DNA from: Paracoccaceae bacterium
GTDB taxonomy: Bacteria > Pseudomonadota > Alphaproteobacteria > Rhodobacterales > Rhodobacteraceae
Length of the DNA stretch: 42,349 bases
Assembly: GCA_021648025.1 (NCBI GenBank)
Contig: JAKITO010000029.1
Location: 1 to 42,349 of the forward strand
Direction: 5' to 3'
Part shown: positions 17,194 through 24,250 of the stretch, piece by piece
How positions within the stretch are numbered: position 1 is the first letter of the stretch
How the letters are laid out: every line of letters starts with the position of its first letter
Notes under the pieces: generated by a model
What the model was told of the DNA's origin: nothing
Database searches by the model: none
The model's input: only the letters and a program-made list of their open reading frames with translations
Translations under genes and position numbers: made by a program

Positions 17194-17223
17194 GGTTCCT
17201 GAGGGAAAAGACACTCAGGAACC
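17194..17223 (-). repeat. Intercistronic hairpin 1, after the receptor gene
   Basis: A perfect 10-bp inverted repeat, GGTTCCTGAG paired with CTCAGGAACC, with a 10-base loop, located just after the stop of the receptor gene. With the adjacent hairpin it probably protects the 3' end of the receptor mRNA, a common way to make more binding protein than permease. No T tract follows. Confidence 0.55.
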
Positions 17224-17230
17224 CAGGTTT

Positions 17231-18475
17231 TTAGGCCTCTACCAGGCCGGCACCGGTACAGGACTGGCCGTCATAAGCTGCGTAAGGCTTAGGAGCGACA
17301 CGTTCTTCCGTTCCGAAAAGCACCTGAGCCTGGCCATCAGCTTGCCATTGCGCTACTTTTGGCCACAGATGCGTGTGCAGGTTCTCGTCGATCAGCACTT
17401 CGCCCTGTGGGGCCATCAGTTTGGTGCCTACGGCTGCCGCACGGATCGTTTCCGTGGTGACATTTTTCGGATCCAACGCTTCCATCGCAGCCTTGAATTG
17501 GTAGACTTGGAAATAGGCCGCTTCACTGACGAAATGTGTCACCTGATCGCCGCCGTAACGGCTCTTATAGGCTTCCACAAAACGCTCGTTCTCCGCAGAC
17601 GCATGGTTCATAAAGTATGGCGCAGATGAGAAGTGACCAGCAGCGGCTTCACCACCAATTGCTTTCACTTCAACTTCGGACCGGGTGAGGCTGATCACCG
17701 GCATCTTTTCCGGGTCCAGCTCTGCTGCATGATACTGGCGGGCGAATGCCACATCAGAATCGCCAACCACTGTGGCAAAAATCACATCAGGTTTTTCAGC
17801 GCGGATGCGGTTGATAGCAGAGCTAAAGTCTGAATGGCCCAGGGGGACATACTCTTCGTGAACAACTTCGCCGCCCAGTTCTGACAGTAGCTTTTTGCAA
17901 TAGTTGTTTTCTTCTTTGGGATAAACATAGTTATTCCCGATAAGATAAAAGCGGGGCCCGAAGTTTTCGACTGCCCAAGCTATCATATTATCTTGCTGCT
18001 GGTTCGGAACGGCGCCGCCATACATGATGTTTCGCGAGCATTCACGGCCCTCATAAAGGGTTGGATACCAATAGAGGTTATTGCGCTGTTCAACGACAGG
18101 AAGCACAGCCTGTCGGCTGGCCGAGGTGTATGAACCAAAAACGCTAACGCATTTATCCCGGATCATCAAACGCCGTGCACGGTCGGCATATGTCGCGGGA
18201 TCAGAAGCGGGATCCTCTACAATTGGCCGCAGCATGCGACCGTGAATGCCACCCTGCGCATTGATCTCATCAATCGCCATCAGCGCGGCGTCATGCAAAG
18301 TATGCTCGACCACCGCAACAGAACCCGTTAGCGAGAACAGTAATCCAACCGGTATATCATCACCAAGCGCATGTGCTGGACGCGTACCCAGCAACAATGC
18401 GGGTGCTGAAAGTGCCCCCGCGGACCCGGCAACACCCAAAGCGCTGACCCGGCTTAGAAACTCACGTCTTTTCAT
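17231..18475 (-). CDS. Exported amide/urea-type ABC transporter receptor (FmdD/UrtA-like)
   Basis: Periplasmic substrate-binding protein of 414 residues, first gene of the amide operon. A Tat-type signal (KRREFL at residues 2-7, hydrophobic run, cleavage near AHA at about 36) indicates folded export. The mature part is a type I binding protein with GLLFSLTGSVAVVEHTLHDA, YWYPTLYEGRECSRNIMYGG, VPNQQQDNMIAWAVE and GNNYVYPKEEN, close to UrtA and the short-chain amide receptor FmdD. The ATG at 18475 has GGGAGGA 6 bases upstream; earlier in-frame starts would spoil the signal. It is paralogous to the cytosolic AmiC sensor of the same operon. Ligand is probably a short aliphatic amide, with urea as the alternative. 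Confidence 0.9.
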   Translation of the reverse strand: MKRREFLSRVSALGVAGSAGALSAPALLLGTRPAHALGDDIPVGLLFSLTGSVAVVEHTLHDAALMAIDEINAQGGIHGRMLRPIVEDPASDPATYADRARRLMIRDKCVSVFGSYTSASRQAVLPVVEQRNNLYWYPTLYEGRECSRNIMYGGAVPNQQQDNMIAWAVENFGPRFYLIGNNYVYPKEENNYCKKLLSELGGEVVHEEYVPLGHSDFSSAINRIRAEKPDVIFATVVGDSDVAFARQYHAAELDPEKMPVISLTRSEVEVKAIGGEAAAGHFSSAPYFMNHASAENERFVEAYKSRYGGDQVTHFVSEAAYFQVYQFKAAMEALDPKNVTTETIRAAAVGTKLMAPQGEVLIDENLHTHLWPKVAQWQADGQAQVLFGTEERVAPKPYAAYDGQSCTGAGLVEA

Positions 18476-18519
18476 CTTAATTCCTCCCTTTTCGTTACAA
18501 AACGAATTCCACAAACGCG

Positions 18520-18568
18520 AAAGGGCCCCTTAGACATCAGATTACCCTGAGTGTCTAAGGGGCCCTTT
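18520..18568 (-). terminator. Leader terminator-like hairpin of the amide operon (candidate antitermination switch)
   Basis: A perfect 17-bp inverted repeat (18520-18536 with 18552-18568) with a 15-base loop that can pair further (TCAG/CTGA). It lies 44 bases before the receptor ATG, in the untranslated leader. On the minus strand only TTT follows the stem, then CGCGTTTG, so the T tract is weak; on the plus strand four Ts follow. Position ahead of the first gene and overlap with the preceding hexaloop hairpin fit a conditional terminator controlled by AmiR. Confidence 0.6.
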
Positions 18569-18601
18569 TGCCCGTATGCAGGCACTCGCATTTGAGCACC
18601 T
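18560..18601 (-). promoter_or_regulatory. Candidate ANTAR (AmiR) antiterminator: two tandem hexaloop hairpins
   Basis: On the minus strand, hairpin P1 (18601-18580) has an 8-bp stem and hexaloop AAATGC. After a 6-base spacer, hairpin P2 (18573-18560) has a 4-bp stem GGGC/GCCC and hexaloop AAAAGG. P2 shares its loop and 3' arm with the 5' arm of the 17-bp terminator hairpin, so the two structures exclude each other. Paired hexaloop hairpins ahead of a terminator are the known ANTAR target layout. The usual loop rule is A at position 1 and G at 4; here both loops have A1 but G at 5, so the match is partial. Confidence 0.5.
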
Positions 18602-18607
18602 AAAACG

Positions 18608-18636
18608 AATATTCCCTGAATGCCCGAGAAAATCAA
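18608..18636 (-). promoter_or_regulatory. Candidate promoter of the amide operon
   Basis: Minus strand TTGATT (18636-18631), 17 bases, then AATATT (18613-18608), each about 4 of 6 or better to the sigma-70 consensus. Transcription would begin near 18601, at the foot of the first hexaloop hairpin, giving a leader of about 125 bases. No sigma-54 type -24/-12 element was seen here. Confidence 0.35.
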
Positions 18637-18744
18637 GGAAAATGTTGCTATATTAATCAAATGGTTGGCCCCGTGGCTATTAACCAGATGTTGTAGGGAT
18701 ATCGATAAGTTGACGGCCTGTTGGCTCAGCTTTAGACACCTGCC

Positions 18745-18843
18745 ATGACCAAACGCAAGAATTCTCCCGGCTTCAAAGGTCACCGCTTTCCCTCAGAAAT
18801 TATCGAATACACCGTTTGGCTTTACGTCCGGGCACCTCTATAA
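18745..18843 (+). pseudogene. IS6-family transposase remnant (N-terminal 32 codons)
   Basis: The plus strand encodes MTKRKNSPGFKGHRFP followed by SEIIEYTVWLYVR, then a stop. GFKGHRFP and the VW-Y-R spacing are typical of the N-terminus of IS6-family (IS26-like) DDE transposases, whose full length is about 230 residues. Only the first 30 or so residues remain. The fragment lies between the amide operon leader and the terminator of the next locus, so it marks an old insertion or deletion border. The rest of 18640-18915 shows no other recognisable gene. Confidence 0.7.
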
Positions 18844-18908
18844 ATTGCACCTGACCTGAACGCGCTGTAGATTTACGGGATGAAGTGGCTGAGGCGGCAA
18901 AAAGGTTT

Positions 18909-18939
18909 TAAAAAATGTTGGCCGACGGCGGAACGGCCA
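18909..18939 (-). terminator. Intrinsic terminator after the SDR gene
   Basis: On the minus strand, TGGCCG pairs with CGGCCA across a 9-base loop directly after the SDR stop codon. ACA and a run of six Ts (18915-18910) follow. This ends the minus-strand sugar operon (ATP-binding protein, AraM-like, SIS, SDR). Confidence 0.72.
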
Positions 18940-19710
18940 TCAGACCGATGAAAATCCACCCTCAATCATGATGACAGAGCCGTTTACAAGCTCTGCCGCC
19001 GGCGACGCCAGATAGAGCGCCAGATCGGCAATCTCGACCGGTTCGCCGAACCGCCCAAGCGGGGTTTTTTCAAGAAACGGCCCGCTTTTTTCCGGCGGGT
19101 TCCAGAGTTTTTTGCCCATCGGGGTCAAAACCACGGTCGGACAAATTGCATTCACCTGAATATTATGCTCGGCCCATTCGGCCATCAGGGATTTGGTAAG
19201 CGCATTCAACGCGCCCTTGGACGTGGCATATGCCGCATGATCCTTTAGCGCGATAACCCCCGTCTGCGACGAAATATTGATGATCTTGCCCCAGCGCTGC
19301 GCGATCATTTGCGGCGCCAGCGCCTGGGACAGCAAAAATGGCGCCCGCAGATTGACCGCCATTGTCTGGTCCCAGTCCCCAACTGTCAGATCCAGCGCCG
19401 GGTCAATCAGCGCAACCCCTGCACAATTCACCAATATGTCGATTGTTCCGAACTGAGCAAGTGCTGCGCGCGCCGCAGAACCCGGGCCATCCGCGCTGGC
19501 AAGATCAGCCGTGAGTGTCAGGCATTCGCGCCCGGTCGCCCGAACCTCATCGGCAATATTTTCCAATCCTTCAACGTCCCGGGCCAGCGCCACGATATCC
19601 GCTCCGGCATCGGCAAACACCCGGCAAATCTCGGCACCAATGCCTTTGGATGCGCCAGTTACCAGCGCGACGCGCCCTTCCAGCGAAAATCGTTTGTGCC
19701 AGTCGGCCAT
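18940..19710 (-). CDS. SDR family oxidoreductase (gluconate 5-dehydrogenase/polyol dehydrogenase-like)
   Basis: NAD(P)-dependent short-chain dehydrogenase, 256 residues. Features are TGASKGIG at 18-25, NCAG near 96-99, Asn120, the catalytic Ser148 region INISSQTG, YATSK with Tyr161 and Lys165, and a C-terminal IEGGFSSV. The opening WHKRFSLEGRVALVTGA resembles gluconate 5-dehydrogenases and related sugar or polyol dehydrogenases. It is the last gene of a four-gene minus-strand unit with an SIS isomerase, an AraM-like dehydrogenase and an ABC ATPase, 3 bases after the SIS gene. It probably oxidises or reduces a carbohydrate of the same pathway. Substrate specificity in SDRs cannot be called from motifs. 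Confidence 0.85.
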   Translation of the reverse strand: MADWHKRFSLEGRVALVTGASKGIGAEICRVFADAGADIVALARDVEGLENIADEVRATGRECLTLTADLASADGPGSAARAALAQFGTIDILVNCAGVALIDPALDLTVGDWDQTMAVNLRAPFLLSQALAPQMIAQRWGKIINISSQTGVIALKDHAAYATSKGALNALTKSLMAEWAEHNIQVNAICPTVVLTPMGKKLWNPPEKSGPFLEKTPLGRFGEPVEIADLALYLASPAAELVNGSVIMIEGGFSSV

Positions 19711-19713
19711 TGC

Positions 19714-20271
19714 TTACTCCAGATTTGTATGCCTGGCGCGCATCGCACCGGCGCTGATCTCCAACTGCTCGGCCAGCATCAGAACCAACAGTTCACAGGC
19801 CAGAAACATCACCCCTTCGTAAAGCGAACCCATGGGCAGAATGGATGTATCCGCGCCGCTGTCACTTGCCATGGTCTGGGCGGGAAGGACCAGGGTTTTG
19901 TCACAGATACCGGGCAGTTCGGCGTTTGGCTGGGCGGTCAGACAGGCAGTTGTTGCCCCGGCTTTGCCAGCAACACCGACAAGCCCGGCAACGGTCGAAA
20001 ACATGCCCGGCCCGGCGCTGACGATCAACAGATCCCCGGGTCCGACCGGCGGTGTGCTCATGTCTCCGACCACATGGGCATCAAGCCCCAGATGGTAAAG
20101 CCGCATTGCCAGCCCCCTGATCATCAGCCCTTCGCGCCCGACGCCATAAAGCGCGATGCGTTTCGCGCCAGAAATTAAGTCGGCCAGTGCCGCGACTTCA
20201 TTCGGGTCGATCGCGTCGACGCAGGCGCTGATTTCCTTGATCGCGCCAGCACCGGTTTTTGCAAAATCCAT
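19714..20271 (-). CDS. SIS-domain sugar-phosphate isomerase (6-phospho-3-hexuloisomerase-like)
   Basis: Single SIS domain of 185 residues, the size of HxlB/PHI-type proteins that interconvert 3-hexulose-6-phosphate and fructose-6-phosphate. Visible features are the first SIS strand-loop RIALYGVGREGLMIRGLAMR (about 38-57), AHVVGDMSTPPVGPGDLLIV, and GSLYEGVMFLACELLVLML near the C-terminus with the Glu typical of the active site. There is no CBS domain as in KpsF. No hexulose-phosphate synthase is adjacent, so a formaldehyde pathway is unlikely; a role on a phosphorylated rare sugar or polyol product fits the neighbours better. It lies between the AraM-like gene and the SDR gene. Confidence 0.8.
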   Translation of the reverse strand: MDFAKTGAGAIKEISACVDAIDPNEVAALADLISGAKRIALYGVGREGLMIRGLAMRLYHLGLDAHVVGDMSTPPVGPGDLLIVSAGPGMFSTVAGLVGVAGKAGATTACLTAQPNAELPGICDKTLVLPAQTMASDSGADTSILPMGSLYEGVMFLACELLVLMLAEQLEISAGAMRARHTNLE

Positions 20272-20285
20272 GGCCTGTCCCCCTG

Positions 20286-21644
20286 TTATTTGGCCGCATT
20301 TTCCGGACGCGAGATTACCGCATCGACCGCCTGGGTCAAAAGGCCGGTTTCCTCAAGCAGATCAGGCAGCGTATATCGGGTGCGGATGAACCGGCTGGCC
20401 AGATATGTTTGCCGCAGATGTTCGGGCCCGACGCCGATATCGGCGGCATTTACCGGTGCTCCGGCCGCGCGCAGCAGTTTTGCCATTTGCCCGCTGCGCA
20501 TCATATGGGTGCGCAGACGGCTGCTTAGTTCAGGCCATTTCGTCCTGAGCAATTCCAGACGCGCACAAAGCGCCTGGCGCGACAGGTGCTTTGCACCGGT
20601 TTCGATTTTCGCCCGGGCGATTATTTTGGGCTCACTGAATGCGGCTTCGATCTGGACATGTTTTGCTGCCAGGTCTGGTGCGTTCCGGGCGATTTTTTCC
20701 GGGTCTAGTTTGCTCAGATCCTGCTCGATCAACCAATCAAACATGGCAAGCGAAGTCATACAGCCCACCGCAACCCCGGCCCCGTGCGAAACCATCTGCC
20801 CATCATGCTCCAGTCCGGCCATTTCCCATAAATGGGCGATCTGATGGTCCGCCCCGGATGCCGGGCGCGACGAGCCGTGAAACTCCATGGCCAGCCCGAC
20901 GACGCTTAGCCCTGAAAACAGCCGGGCCACCGCGGCAAAATCGCCATCGGCCAAAGCGCCCGGGTTGGCCAGCCAACCGGCCAGATTATTCTGCACCAGT
21001 GGCCAGGCAACATCGTCAATCGGTTCAACCCCCAGCGCATCCGCCAGGATCCAGTCGCCCCCCGCGGGCACTTTGCCGGCCAGATCGCCGTATCCCCAGC
21101 TGGTCATCGTGCGTGGTGCTGCGGCAATGATATCAAGATCAGCCAGAATGACGCGCGGTGCGCGGGTTGGAATGGTAATCTTGAACCCGTCTTTGGCCAA
21201 TGGTGCGCCGGCTGACGCATAGCCATCCATCGACGCCGCCGTCGCGATCGAAAAATAGGGGCAGTTTTCCCGATAGACCGCGTATTTCACCAGATCATTG
21301 ATGACCCCGGATCCAAGAGCAACCGGGATAATTCCCGATGCTTCCAGAAACGGCCAGAATGTTTCGGCAAGATCGACACTGGCCTTGGGCAGCGGCCGGG
21401 CGGCGATCACATGGCATGAAACCGGAAAACCAGCGGCTTCAAAGCTTTGCACAGCCTGCTTGCCGGCGGCGGCGAACCCGGCCTCATCGGCAAAAATCAC
21501 GATGCAGTCGCCGTCAAAATGGTGCCGTGCAACTTCGCCTGCGCGCTTCAGCGCGCCACGTTCGATAATCAATTCCCGGATCGTCGCGGATCGTTTGACC
21601 GCCGGCAGGACAACCCGTTTCAACTCGTCACTCCAATCTGACAT
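20286..21644 (-). CDS. AraM/glycerol-1-phosphate dehydrogenase-like metal-dependent dehydrogenase
   Basis: Member of the iron-containing alcohol dehydrogenase class 2 family (AraM, EgsA), 452 residues. It has the NAD-binding GSGVINDLVKYAVY (111-124), ATAASMDGYASAGAPLAKDG (135-154), ADLDII, and metal ligands Asp187 in GYGDLAGK, His267 in GADHQIAH and His287 in VSHGAG. B. subtilis AraM is a glycerol-1-phosphate dehydrogenase within an arabinose operon. In this locus the enzyme more likely oxidises a phosphorylated polyol made by the FGGY kinase, which is inference. It has a C-terminal extension of about 50 residues beyond the core compared with short AraM forms. It is 14 bases after the ATPase gene. 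Confidence 0.82.
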   Translation of the reverse strand: MSDWSDELKRVVLPAVKRSATIRELIIERGALKRAGEVARHHFDGDCIVIFADEAGFAAAGKQAVQSFEAAGFPVSCHVIAARPLPKASVDLAETFWPFLEASGIIPVALGSGVINDLVKYAVYRENCPYFSIATAASMDGYASAGAPLAKDGFKITIPTRAPRVILADLDIIAAAPRTMTSWGYGDLAGKVPAGGDWILADALGVEPIDDVAWPLVQNNLAGWLANPGALADGDFAAVARLFSGLSVVGLAMEFHGSSRPASGADHQIAHLWEMAGLEHDGQMVSHGAGVAVGCMTSLAMFDWLIEQDLSKLDPEKIARNAPDLAAKHVQIEAAFSEPKIIARAKIETGAKHLSRQALCARLELLRTKWPELSSRLRTHMMRSGQMAKLLRAAGAPVNAADIGVGPEHLRQTYLASRFIRTRYTLPDLLEETGLLTQAVDAVISRPENAAK

Positions 21645-21658
21645 CGACTGTACTCCTG

Positions 21659-22690
21659 TCAGCTCCGTTCAATTCTCAGCCCGGAACCATCGAACTGATG
21701 CAGACGTTGATTTGGGAAATCCAGACCGATGATCGCCCCGGCACTGGTGGTATCGTCACCATCGGTTTTGACCACGATATCCCCCCCCCCATCCAGGCCG
21801 GCATACAGATAGCTTTCACCACCAAGCTGTTCTTTCAAGACAATTTTCACATCCAGCACGCCCGCCCCCGGCTGGCAGATATGCACATGCTCGGGCCGGA
21901 TACCGACCCGGGTTGCCTGCGCCTCAAGCGCATCCCCCAGATGCCCGGGCAGTTGCGCCCGATCCAGAAAATTCATTGCCGGAGAACCGATGAAACCGGC
22001 GACAAATTCGGTTCTGGGGTGATGATACAGATCCAGCGGGGCGCCAACCTGTTCAACCCGGCCCTGGTTGAGCACAACGATCACATCGGCCATGGTCATT
22101 GCCTCGACCTGATCATGGGTGACATAAATCATGGTCGCGCCAAGTTGTTTATGCAGCGCCTCCAGCTCTATCCGCATCTGGATCCGCAGTTTTGCGTCCA
22201 GATTTGACAGCGGCTCATCGAACAGGAAAACTTTGGGGTCTTTTACAATTGCCCGACCGATTGCCACTCGTTGGCGCTGACCCCCGGAAAGCTGGGCGGG
22301 CTTGCGATCCAGATAATCCTCAAGCTGAAGTATGCGCGCCGCATTGGCGATGTTGCGGTCACGTTCCTCGCGCGGGATTTTGTTGACTTTCATGCCGAAT
22401 TCGACGTTCTGGCGGACCGTCATGTGCGGATAAAGCGCATAGGACTGAAACACCATCGCCACATCCCGGTCTGACGGTGCTACATCGGTAACGTCCTGCC
22501 CGCCGATGGAAATCTTACCGGACTGGATACCTTCCAGCCCGGCGATAGCGCGCAGCAAGGTTGATTTTCCGCAACCCGAAGGCCCGACGAACACCACAAA
22601 AGCACCGTCCGCAACCTGTAGCGAAACATCAACAAGCGCCGGAACGCCGGCATAGGATTTGTTGACGCCCTCAAGCGTGACTTCAGCCAA
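21659..22690 (-). CDS. ABC transporter ATP-binding protein (MalK/UgpC family)
   Basis: Cytoplasmic ATPase of a carbohydrate (CUT1) importer, 343 residues. Walker A GPSGCGKST (about 36-44), Q-loop QSYALYPHMTV, signature LSGGQRQRVAIGRAI, Walker B VFLFDEPLSNLDA and the switch His in YVTHDQVEAMTMAD are all intact. A C-terminal regulatory (TOBE/MalK) region begins near 235 with IGSPAMNFL and includes GIRPEHVHI. It is encoded divergently from its binding protein and permeases, and heads the minus-strand unit with the AraM-like, SIS and SDR genes. Confidence 0.92.
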   Translation of the reverse strand: MAEVTLEGVNKSYAGVPALVDVSLQVADGAFVVFVGPSGCGKSTLLRAIAGLEGIQSGKISIGGQDVTDVAPSDRDVAMVFQSYALYPHMTVRQNVEFGMKVNKIPREERDRNIANAARILQLEDYLDRKPAQLSGGQRQRVAIGRAIVKDPKVFLFDEPLSNLDAKLRIQMRIELEALHKQLGATMIYVTHDQVEAMTMADVIVVLNQGRVEQVGAPLDLYHHPRTEFVAGFIGSPAMNFLDRAQLPGHLGDALEAQATRVGIRPEHVHICQPGAGVLDVKIVLKEQLGGESYLYAGLDGGGDIVVKTDGDDTTSAGAIIGLDFPNQRLHQFDGSGLRIERS

Positions 22691-22761
22691 GGCGACCCTC
22701 CGGATTTAGCTGTGTGGGCAATGATGCGTGGCCCCGGTATGCGCCGATTGTCGGATTTATG

Positions 22762-22809
22762 TTGACAGAAGGCAAATTATTTACATATGTATTGATCATT
22801 ATACAAATG
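22762..22809 (+). promoter_or_regulatory. Candidate promoter and SorC-type operator of the sugar-uptake operon
   Basis: A perfect TTGACA lies at 22762-22767. From 22784, an inverted repeat CATATGTAT - 8 bases - ATACAAATG matches at 8 of 9 arm positions and covers the expected -10 area. The site lies 34 bases before the binding-protein ATG, inside the divergent region shared with the ATPase gene. AT-rich dyads of this kind suit SorC-family regulators, and one is encoded in the same operon. The link to that regulator is inferred. Confidence 0.5.
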
Positions 22810-22843
22810 AATGTCAATCCAAACTTTCTCACGGGAGGGAGAA

Positions 22844-24181
22844 ATGAAAATAAAAACTTGTGTTAGCGCCATCGCGCTGACGACCGGGCTGGCGCTCGGC
22901 ACCGCGCAGGCTTCAGAATGGACGCTGGAAAAGGCGGCCGAACCTTACGCGGGCACAATCGTGGACGTGGTATTCCTGCTGCGCCCAGGGTATGAGGCGG
23001 CCGAAGCCATGCTGCCGGATTTTGAAGCCAGAACCGGCATCAAGGTCAATATCGTCAAACACCCTTACGAGAACGCATTGGGACAGCAAGTGCTGGATTT
23101 TGTCGCTGACGGTGATTTTGACATCGCGCTGATCGACCTGGTCTGGATCGGCAACTTTGCCGAAAATGACTGGATCGTTCCGGTGTCCAAGTTCACGTCA
23201 AACCCGGATCTGGCTGATCCGGAACTTGACATGGACGATTTCTTTCCGCTGGTTCTGAACGCTTTTGGCGGCTGGAACGGGGAGGTTTACGGGCTGCCGT
23301 TCGACAATTATTCGGGCCTGATGTTCTACAATGACTGCATGCTGAAGGACGCCGGCTTTGACGGGCCTCCAAAAACCTGGTCCGAGCTTAAGGACGTATA
23401 CGGCCCGGCCCTGACCAAGGATGGCAAATACGCTTTTGCCCTGCAGTCCAAGCGCAACGAAACCCAGTCTGCTGACAGTTTTGCCCGCATGCTGTGGCCC
23501 TTTGGTGGTTCGTTTCTGGATGAGGATTTCAGATCCAACCTGCTTTCCAAAGAAAGCCAGGCCGGGTTGAATTTTCGCCAGGATCTGATGCAGTACATGC
23601 CCGACGGCATCGTATCATATGACCATGCCGAGACGGTCAATGCGTTTGCTCAGGGCGACGTTGCCATGATCACCGAATGGTCGGCGTTCTATTCGTCGCT
23701 GAAGAACCCGGAAACCTCCAAGGTGGTGGATTGCATGAAAATTGCACCCGAACCCATGGGCCCGGCTGGCCGCAAACCCGCCCTTGGCGGCTTTTCACTG
23801 GCAGTCGCATCGCAGGCTGACGAAGACGAACAGGCGGCAGCCTGGCTGTTCATTCAGTGGGTGACATCCAAAGCCAACGCGCTGGAATATCTGGAGCGCG
23901 GCGGCGTACCGGCCCGTCGTTCGGTTTATGCCCAGGACGGTATCGCAGAGAAATTCGACTTTGTGCCGGCGCTGGTTGAAAGCTGGCAGGACGGGGTGCC
24001 GGAATTCCGGCCGCGCTTTGCCGAATGGCCGGAAATCACCGAGATCGTGCAGGAATGGGGCACCAAGATCATGCTTGGTGATGTGACCACCGAAGAAGGC
24101 GCACGAATACTGGGCGAACGTATGGAAGCAGTCCTGGAAGAAGCAGGCTATTATTCAGGCGACAAACCACTCGCCCAGTAA
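22844..24181 (+). CDS. Sugar/polyol ABC transporter substrate-binding protein (family 1)
   Basis: Periplasmic receptor of a CUT1 importer, 445 residues. The Sec signal peptide is MKIKTCVSAIALTTGLALGT with cleavage near AQA (about residue 23). The body has DIALIDLVWIGNFAEN, a family-1 core around YGLPFDNYSGLMFYND (ligand-side), and LGGFSLAVAS. The ATG at 22844 has GGGAGGG five bases upstream; an in-frame ATG at 22811 lacks a ribosome site. It is followed by a terminator-like hairpin and the two permease genes. Long family-1 receptors of this sort commonly bind polyols or oligosaccharides; the ligand is not determinable here. Confidence 0.9.
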   Translation: MKIKTCVSAIALTTGLALGTAQASEWTLEKAAEPYAGTIVDVVFLLRPGYEAAEAMLPDFEARTGIKVNIVKHPYENALGQQVLDFVADGDFDIALIDLVWIGNFAENDWIVPVSKFTSNPDLADPELDMDDFFPLVLNAFGGWNGEVYGLPFDNYSGLMFYNDCMLKDAGFDGPPKTWSELKDVYGPALTKDGKYAFALQSKRNETQSADSFARMLWPFGGSFLDEDFRSNLLSKESQAGLNFRQDLMQYMPDGIVSYDHAETVNAFAQGDVAMITEWSAFYSSLKNPETSKVVDCMKIAPEPMGPAGRKPALGGFSLAVASQADEDEQAAAWLFIQWVTSKANALEYLERGGVPARRSVYAQDGIAEKFDFVPALVESWQDGVPEFRPRFAEWPEITEIVQEWGTKIMLGDVTTEEGARILGERMEAVLEEAGYYSGDKPLAQ

Positions 24182-24200
24182 TACAAATCCAACGCTAGGG

Positions 24201-24230
24201 GGGCGCCCACAACGGGCGCCCTTTATTTTC
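24201..24230 (+). terminator. Terminator-like hairpin between binding-protein and permease genes
   Basis: GGGCGCCC (24201-24208), loop ACAAC, GGGCGCCC (24214-24221), then TTTATTTTC. This is a strong stem with a T-rich tail 20 bases after the binding-protein stop and 20 bases before the permease start. It likely causes partial termination or mRNA protection, so that more receptor than permease is made. Confidence 0.65.
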
Positions 24231-24250
24231 ATAATTCAGGGTGTAACCTG

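Noticed and set aside
18472..18783. Minus-strand reading frame of about 103 codons ahead of the amide receptor gene
   Set aside because: It runs through the terminator and hexaloop hairpins of the leader and through the antisense of the IS6 fragment; no family match, so a leader is the better reading.
19714..20271. SIS protein as part of a ribulose-monophosphate formaldehyde pathway
   Set aside because: The partner hexulose-6-phosphate synthase is not in the window and the neighbours are an ABC sugar importer and dehydrogenases.
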